DNA of 11,073 bases from JAGLOK01 sp023139005 (GTDB taxonomy: Bacteria > Bacillota > Clostridia > Christensenellales > UMGS416), in NCBI GenBank assembly GCA_030637745.1, contig DAOWFX010000011.1, positions 1 to 11,073 of the forward strand, given 5' to 3'. Below, piece after piece: positions 7,152 to 11,073 of this stretch (position 1 is the stretch's first letter; every line of letters begins with the position of its first letter). The translations under genes were made by a program, and so were the position numbers. The notes below the pieces were generated by a model, which was not told the DNA's origin, ran no database searches, and saw nothing but the letters and a program-made list of their open reading frames with translations.

Positions 7152-7179
7152 TTATAATCAATGCTGATTTAATAGTAAA
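7151..7179 (-). promoter_or_regulatory. Sigma-A-type promoter for the M50-scpA-scpB-rluB operon
   Basis: Minus-strand boxes TTTACT (7174-7179) and a perfect TATAAT (7151-7156) are separated by 17 bases, in the 104-base gap between punA and the M50 protease gene. The expected start point is near 7144, giving a leader of about 40 bases. The inverted repeat at 7121-7151 overlaps its downstream edge. Confidence 0.7.
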
Positions 7180-7206
7180 GCCAATATGAATACGATTTCA
7201 TCAGCT

Positions 7207-8007
7207 TCAAATCAATTCTACTATCTTTATAATCAACGTTTTAAATTTTTCTTTTGTCATCTTCCCTACATCTAAAACATCCTCATGTGATAATTTTCCT
7301 TCACCAATTCCTGCAGCAAAATTTGTAATACAGGAAATTGCACCAACTTTTATTCCGCAATGATGCGCTGCAATGGTTTCAGGTACTGTAGACATCCCAA
7401 CAGCATCCGCACCCATTAGCCCAAACATTTTAATTTCAGCAGGCGTTTCAAAGTTTGGTCCAGAATACATAATATATACTCCTGATTTTAAAAGCATGCC
7501 AATACTATCTGCAGCTTCGTGGATCAAGTTTCTAAATTCTTTGTTATACGCATCAGACATATCTAAAAAACGAGGTCCTATAGTATCATCATTGGCTCCT
7601 ATCAAAGGATTCACTCCTGCAAAATTGATATGATCATCAATCACCATTAAGTCACCGGGTCTAAGGTCACTACTAATACCACCGGCTGCATTCGTTAGCA
7701 GTAGTCTTTGCACTCCTAGTTCATATAGTATATTGATATATTCTGTAATATCACGAGGATCATGTCCTTCGTAATAATGAAATCTTCCGCCAAGCATTAC
7801 ACATTCTTTTCCCATTAGCTGTCCAAAGAACATGGAGCCTTTGTGTCCGGGTATTGTAGTTTGCAGGAAGTCTGGGATATCTGAATACTTGATTTCTATT
7901 ATATTCTCAAGAGATTTGTATAAATCACTGAAACCAGAACCCAGTACAATGGCAATTTGGGGAGTATGTTTTATGTTGTTAAGTATATATTGAGTCGATT
8001 TACGCAT
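7207..8007 (-). CDS. punA: Purine-nucleoside phosphorylase, trimeric (PNP) family
   Basis: 266 residues, typical of the low-molecular-mass homotrimeric PNP family (EC 2.4.2.1), which splits (deoxy)inosine and (deoxy)guanosine with phosphate into the base and (deoxy)ribose-1-phosphate in purine salvage. Visible motifs are the phosphate loop GSG (23-25), GHKG (54-57), GRFHYYEGH (74-82), TNAAGG (105-110), YSGPNFETPAE (181-191), where the family's purine-binding glutamate lies, MSTVPE (205-210), and ITNFAAG (227-233) with the asparagine that contacts the base. This separates it from the hexameric DeoD type. The ATG at 8007 has an AAGGAGC site. The DUF1292 gene lies 40 bases upstream with no terminator visible, so it may share the ireB transcript; no own promoter was found. 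The symbol could equally be pupG. Confidence 0.92.
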   Translation of the reverse strand: MRKSTQYILNNIKHTPQIAIVLGSGFSDLYKSLENIIEIKYSDIPDFLQTTIPGHKGSMFFGQLMGKECVMLGGRFHYYEGHDPRDITEYINILYELGVQRLLLTNAAGGISSDLRPGDLMVIDDHINFAGVNPLIGANDDTIGPRFLDMSDAYNKEFRNLIHEAADSIGMLLKSGVYIMYSGPNFETPAEIKMFGLMGADAVGMSTVPETIAAHHCGIKVGAISCITNFAAGIGEGKLSHEDVLDVGKMTKEKFKTLIIKIVELI

Positions 8008-8047
8008 GTGGTGCTCCTTCTTTTTAAGAGAATGAATTGCATGATGT

Positions 8048-8311
8048 TTATTCTTCTGTGTCTTCTTCAGTCATCTCCCATATAGAGATAAAATGAACAA
8101 ACACTTCTTTTGCTAAATTATCATTTGAAATGGTTGAAAATATTTCTTCACCATTATCAGCCTTTTTGACTTCAAAAATGGCAGCACTATCGTCGTCTGA
8201 ATCTTCAGGACATAGTGCAATATAGTCGCATCCTTTAAAGCGAAAACGAAGTAGCAATTCAAATAATTCTGTTTTATTTTCTATTACTAATTCAATTAAA
8301 TTATCTTTCAT
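8048..8311 (-). CDS. DUF1292 (YrzB-like) small acidic protein
   Basis: 87 residues from the chosen start, strongly acidic, no membrane segment or signal. The pattern DYIALCPEDSDDD (about 29-41), then FEVKKADNGEEIFSTI, then a terminal acidic stretch is that of DUF1292, which accompanies ruvX in many Bacillota. No biochemical function is established. A longer reading from 8347 would add 12 residues inside ruvX; the ATG at 8311 is preferred because GGAGA/AGG sites lie just before it and it begins MKDNLIELVIENK, as homologues do. The start overlaps the last 11 bases of ruvX, implying coupled translation. Confidence 0.85.
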   Translation of the reverse strand: MKDNLIELVIENKTELFELLLRFRFKGCDYIALCPEDSDDDSAAIFEVKKADNGEEIFSTISNDNLAKEVFVHFISIWEMTEEDTEE

Positions 8312-8720
8312 TTTTCCTATTCTCCATATAACTTTGTAAAATAACACTTGCAGCGATCATGTCTACATACTTTTTTCTTTTCTTTCTACTAACATTACCT
8401 TCAATCAGTGCACTGGTTGCAATCTTTGTTGATAAACGCTCATCATAGAATTCTATAGGAAGATCGATTGATTTTTTAATTTTTTCAGTATAGTCTATAA
8501 CTTCTTTCGCCATATCTCCTATCGTACCATTCATGTTCTTTGGTAAGCCTACAATAATCTTTTCAACTTCATACTCACGAATTAAAGAGTTGTATTTTTC
8601 TAAATCATTGTCAAAAGATTTTCTGTAGAATGTTTCTACAGCTTGTGCTGTAATCATTAATAAATCAGAGACCGCAACACCTATTCTTTTTCTGCCTATA
8701 TCAAGACACATTAACCGCAT
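8301..8720 (-). CDS. ruvX: Putative pre-16S rRNA nuclease / Holliday-junction resolvase-like YqgF
   Basis: 139 residues, standard for the RNase-H-fold YqgF/RuvX family. Acidic residues at the expected places are D7 in CLDIGRKRIGVAVSD, E94 in YDERLST and D120 in VDMIAASVILQSYM; GLPKNMNGTIG (58-68) is the other family block. E. coli YqgF matures the 5' end of 16S rRNA, and an M. tuberculosis homologue shows junction-resolving activity, so both roles are discussed. The ATG at 8720 is preceded by an AAGGTGAT site (8724-8731). The neighbours ireB upstream and DUF1292 downstream form the conserved Bacillota trio. Confidence 0.94.
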   Translation of the reverse strand: MRLMCLDIGRKRIGVAVSDLLMITAQAVETFYRKSFDNDLEKYNSLIREYEVEKIIVGLPKNMNGTIGDMAKEVIDYTEKIKKSIDLPIEFYDERLSTKIATSALIEGNVSRKKRKKYVDMIAASVILQSYMENRKNER

Positions 8721-8867
8721 TATATCACCTTAATAAAAAATTCTTTAAATCTGCTTGAATAATATCCATTTAGTATACATAAATGCCATTAACAGTTTGT
8801 TTGCCTCCTTCAAAGGCTAATATGTTTGAACAATTGAGTAGTATCCCCAAGGAATCTAAGAGTTATA
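8721..8867. other. Intergenic stretch between ireB and ruvX with no recognised gene
   Basis: 147 bases, AT-rich. On the minus strand it holds a perfect AAGGAGG-like site near 8805-8811 that serves no convincing gene: the next ATG (8790 region) is 14 bases away and opens only a 14-codon frame. There is no convincing terminator or promoter; the ruvX ribosome binding site occupies the left end. Confidence 0.5.
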
Positions 8868-9131
8868 TTATTTACCATCAAGCTTTGTCAAATAATAACC
8901 TATAATCTCTTCTAATATTTCATCGCGCTCTAATCTGCGAATTAAATATCTTGCGTTCTTATAACTTGTTATATATGTTGGATCTCCGGAAATAATATAA
9001 CCAACCAATTGATTGATTGGATCATATCCTTTTTCCTTGAGTGCATCATATACAGTAGAGAGAATCTCAGCAACTGTATCAGGATGTTCCTTTTGTCTTT
9101 TAAACCTCATTGTATCTTTAAAATCTGACAA
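8868..9131 (-). CDS. ireB: IreB family regulatory phosphoprotein (UPF0297, YrzL)
   Basis: 87 residues from a TTG start. The family core is clear: TVYDALKEKGYDPINQLVGYIISGDPTYI (about 26-54), then ARYLIRRLERDEILEEIIGYYL. In Enterococcus faecalis IreB is a substrate of the PASTA Ser/Thr kinase IreK and affects cell-wall antibiotic tolerance; it is phosphorylated on N-terminal threonines. Here a threonine is present at position 7 (SDFKDTMRF) when counted from the TTG. A GTG at 9140 in frame would add MIIL, but that GTG is part of the ribosome binding site AGAGGTG (9138-9144), which lies 6 bases before the TTG at 9131. The TTG start also gives the N-terminus usual for homologues. It has its own promoter directly upstream. 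Confidence 0.92.
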   Translation of the reverse strand: MSDFKDTMRFKRQKEHPDTVAEILSTVYDALKEKGYDPINQLVGYIISGDPTYITSYKNARYLIRRLERDEILEEIIGYYLTKLDGK

Positions 9132-9137
9132 TATAAT

Positions 9138-9144
9138 CACCTCT
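9138..9144 (-). promoter_or_regulatory. Ribosome binding site that fixes the ireB TTG start
   Basis: AGAGGTG on the minus strand, 6 bases before TTG (9129-9131). Its last three bases are the in-frame GTG at 9140 that a longest-ORF caller would choose; a start codon inside its own binding site is unlikely. Confidence 0.7.
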
Positions 9145-9159
9145 TTTATTTATACTTAA

Positions 9160-9188
9160 ATTATAGAGTATTAAAAATCGTATTGCAA
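9160..9188 (-). promoter_or_regulatory. Sigma-A-type promoter for ireB (and probably ruvX onward)
   Basis: Minus-strand boxes TTGCAA (9183-9188) and a perfect TATAAT (9160-9165) are 17 bases apart. The -35 box begins directly after the ribF TGA stop, and no terminator separates the two, so ireB probably receives both read-through and its own transcription. Confidence 0.7.
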
Positions 9189-10085
9189 TCAAAATAAATT
9201 TAAATCCACATTTTTACTCATTTCTTTAGCCATTTCACTATCTTGTAGAATCTGAGATTGCAGGCTTTCTATATCATCAAATCGTATTTGATTTCTAAGT
9301 TTTTTCATGAAACCTACGTATATTTTTTTGCCATAAATGTTTGCGTCATAGTTTAGAATATGTGTTTCAATATTTACAATACTATCTGCAATTGTTGGTT
9401 TGTTTCCAATGTTTGTGACGCTATAGTGCCATGTACCATCTACCTTTGTAATTGTGAAGTATACTCCAAATGGTGGATAGCACAGTTCTTCATCAAAAGC
9501 TATGTTTGCAGTAGGAAAATTAATATCTCTACCAAGTTTACTTCCTTCGATGACAACGCCCTCAATGATTTGTGGTCTACCTAATAATTTATTTGCGATG
9601 TCCAATTGTCCGGATTTTATGTTTTCACGAATTATGGTTGAAGAGACTTCTAATCCCTCAATCATGTATTTTTCTAAGATGTATGATTTGATATTGTTAT
9701 TTTTACAATACTTTTTTATATCTTTTGCTTTCCATTTACCATTTTTACCAAATGCATAATTATAGCCAATTGCAAATAGTCCAACGTCGTATTGTACCTT
9801 TAGCATGTCTAAAAAGTCTATTCCATGCATATTATGAATATCCTCACTAAACGGTAAAATATGAATATTTACTATACCCATTGCATATAATGCATTCTTT
9901 TTATATTCAAGTGTGGTTAACATTTTAGGCGAGTCTTCAGGAAATAGAACTTTCATTGGATGTGGAGAGAATATGCAAACACTAGGTGTCGCATTATTTT
10001 TCAATGCTAAAGAAACCATATCTTTTATTAAAGATTGATGTCCTAGATGTATTCCATCAAAATTACCAAGTGCAAGATATTCCAT
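9189..10085 (-). CDS. ribF: Bifunctional riboflavin kinase / FAD synthetase
   Basis: 298 residues in two domains. The N-terminal nucleotidyltransferase (FMN adenylyltransferase) domain has GNFDGIHLGHQ (7-17), the HxGH-type ATP site, GYNYAFGKNG (107-116) and SSTIIR (148-153). The C-terminal flavokinase domain has GRDINFPTANI (185-195), with the PTAN metal/ATP motif, and IETH (239-242) with the catalytic glutamate E240. It makes FMN and then FAD from riboflavin in the cytoplasm. Most homologues read GYDFRFG at 107-113, so this is a mild variant. The ATG at 10085 overlaps the truB stop by one base (TAATG) and has a GAGGAAAA site. No FMN riboswitch precedes it, as expected for an internal operon gene. 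Confidence 0.95.
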   Translation of the reverse strand: MEYLALGNFDGIHLGHQSLIKDMVSLALKNNATPSVCIFSPHPMKVLFPEDSPKMLTTLEYKKNALYAMGIVNIHILPFSEDIHNMHGIDFLDMLKVQYDVGLFAIGYNYAFGKNGKWKAKDIKKYCKNNNIKSYILEKYMIEGLEVSSTIIRENIKSGQLDIANKLLGRPQIIEGVVIEGSKLGRDINFPTANIAFDEELCYPPFGVYFTITKVDGTWHYSVTNIGNKPTIADSIVNIETHILNYDANIYGKKIYVGFMKKLRNQIRFDDIESLQSQILQDSEMAKEMSKNVDLNLF

Positions 10086-10966
10086 TAGTTTTCCTCTTGT
10101 TCATATAGTCTTTTAATAATTCTCAATTTATATGTGTTATCTATTAATTCCTGTTTTCCCAATCCTATAAAGTGTTGATTGCAGTAAACACGGAAAATAT
10201 CTTGATGTTGCCCTGAGATATCTATTTTAACGCCATTAATCAATTGATTAAAATATTTTTTATGAATATCTATTTTATCCATATAATCAATTGGTTCATC
10301 TATTGGAATTATAACACTTTTTGCATCTATTGATCGGAGGTACTCAATGCTATGTGCACTATCTATAGTAAAGTAACTATTTTTAATACGAATGAGATAA
10401 TTGATATAGCCAAAAGTACCCAACGTATTTGCAATATCTCTGCATAAGCTACGTATATAAGTTCCTTTTGAACAAGCAACTTTTAATAAAAAACGATTGG
10501 GTCCTGTTTTTCTGATAAGTTCTATGCTTTTAATATTGATATTTCGTTTAGGTACTTCAAATTCAATTCCTTGTCTCTGTAGGTTATAGGCTTTTCTACC
10601 ATCTATTTGAATTGCAGAAACTTTTGGAGGAAATTGATCTATACTGCCAACAAAGTTTTTTATGACTCCTTGAATGTCCTCTTTAGTAATACTTAAACTA
10701 TTTTTATTTGTAATTTGTCCTTGCATATCCAAAGTATCTGTTTCTATGCCAAAGACAAACTCACTGATATACTCCTTGCCATCCTGGTCTAAGTAGTCAA
10801 ACAGCTTTGTTGCTTTGCCTATCATTATAGGGAGCACACCACAGGCTGCGGGGTCCAATGTGCCTGCATGACCAATTTTCTTCATTTTCAATATATATCT
10901 TAATAGGGTGACAACAGTACTCGATGTGATTCCTGGGGCCTTTAAAACATTTATAAAGCCATTCAT
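10085..10966 (-). CDS. truB: tRNA pseudouridine(55) synthase
   Basis: 293 residues, normal length. The catalytic motif GHAGTLDPAACGVLP (32-46) holds the nucleophile D38. Other TruB blocks are KEY (64-66), PPKVSAIQIDGRKAYNLQRQG (113-133, listed here by its ends) and CSKGTYIRSLCRDI (165-178). The C-terminal part (about 225-290) is a PUA-like region. It makes pseudouridine 55 in the T-loop of tRNAs. The ATG at 10966 overlaps the nrnA stop (ATGA) and has no clear ribosome binding site of its own, so translation is probably coupled to nrnA. Confidence 0.96.
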   Translation of the reverse strand: MNGFINVLKAPGITSSTVVTLLRYILKMKKIGHAGTLDPAACGVLPIMIGKATKLFDYLDQDGKEYISEFVFGIETDTLDMQGQITNKNSLSITKEDIQGVIKNFVGSIDQFPPKVSAIQIDGRKAYNLQRQGIEFEVPKRNINIKSIELIRKTGPNRFLLKVACSKGTYIRSLCRDIANTLGTFGYINYLIRIKNSYFTIDSAHSIEYLRSIDAKSVIIPIDEPIDYMDKIDIHKKYFNQLINGVKIDISGQHQDIFRVYCNQHFIGLGKQELIDNTYKLRIIKRLYEQEEN

Positions 10967-11073
10967 TTTATTATACCGGATTGTGTAATTGCAGTGATTA
11001 GTTTGTCTTGTGCTTTTTTCGTATCACAATCAAAAAGAGCACCGGAAGCTTGTTTGTGTCCACCTCCACCAAA
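10963..11073 (-). CDS. nrnA: Bifunctional oligoribonuclease / pAp phosphatase, C-terminal end only
   Basis: Only the last 36 residues are in the window; the gene enters from the right edge. They begin FGGGGHKQASGALFD, the glycine-rich substrate-binding motif of the DHHA1 domain that ends NrnA/RecJ-type DHH phosphoesterases. NrnA degrades nanoRNAs and dephosphorylates pAp. The position directly before truB and ribF is the usual place of nrnA in Bacillota. The TGA stop overlaps the truB ATG by 4 bases (ATGA). The catalytic DHH domain is not visible. Confidence 0.88.
   Translation of the reverse strand, partial: FGGGGHKQASGALFDCDTKKAQDKLITAITQSGIIK

Noticed and set aside
8714..8725. TATAAT at the ruvX start codon as a -10 box
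   Set aside because: It overlaps the ATG itself, the start would fall inside ruvX, and no fitting -35 is present at 17 bases.
7189..9183. Shared AATACGATTT near the M50 and ireB promoters as a common regulator site
   Set aside because: The AATACGA core also occurs inside truB (about 10386), and the sites differ in orientation and position, so chance in AT-rich DNA is likely.
9132..9188. FMN riboswitch or T-box in the ribF/ireB region
   Set aside because: The gap is too short and shows none of the conserved blocks; ribF itself overlaps truB and has no leader.

Overview
The window reads as an AT-rich low-GC Gram-positive chromosome (Bacillota). The best guess is an anaerobic Clostridia member, possibly of the Lachnospiraceae type. 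The reasons are the ireB-ruvX-DUF1292 cluster, the punA/M50/scpA/scpB/rluB block, AGGAGG-type ribosome binding sites before most genes, and a biotin-dependent sodium-pump decarboxylase operon typical of anaerobes. The genus is an inference; no rRNA or marker allows a firm call. All sixteen genes lie on the minus strand, so transcription runs from the right edge to the left. I saw no mobile element, tRNA, rRNA, CRISPR array or prophage.

Right part (about 9190-11073): the 3' end of nrnA, then truB and ribF, each overlapping the next by a few bases. This is the usual tail of the nusA-infB-rbfA-nrnA-truB-ribF operon (RNA turnover, tRNA psi55, flavin cofactors). A good sigma-A-type promoter directly after ribF (9160-9188) starts the next block: ireB, ruvX, the DUF1292 gene and punA.

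Middle (about 4396-7180): a second strong promoter (7151-7179) is overlapped by a perfect 14-bp inverted repeat. It precedes a compact four-gene set: an M50 intramembrane protease, scpA, scpB (condensin partners of SMC) and rluB (rRNA pseudouridine synthase).

Left part (1-4378): a probable promoter and a weak hairpin with a T7 tract lead into five tightly spaced genes. They are a 12S-type (MmdA-like) carboxyltransferase, an OadG-like small membrane subunit, a free biotin carrier protein, the OadB/MmdB sodium-pump beta subunit and the start of a 5S-type (OadA/PycB) carboxyltransferase, cut by the window edge. The operon therefore carries both kinds of carboxyltransferase (acyl-CoA type and pyruvate/oxaloacetate type) around one biotin carrier and one membrane pump. 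It could work as a sodium-pumping decarboxylase, as a transcarboxylase, or as both. The 12S-like subunit departs from the usual family sequence at its active-site glycine motifs. This operon is the most interesting thing in the window.

Several longest-ORF starts are probably too long. Ribosome binding sites favour internal starts for the carboxyltransferase (4251), scpB (5725), the DUF1292 gene (8311) and ireB (TTG at 9131).
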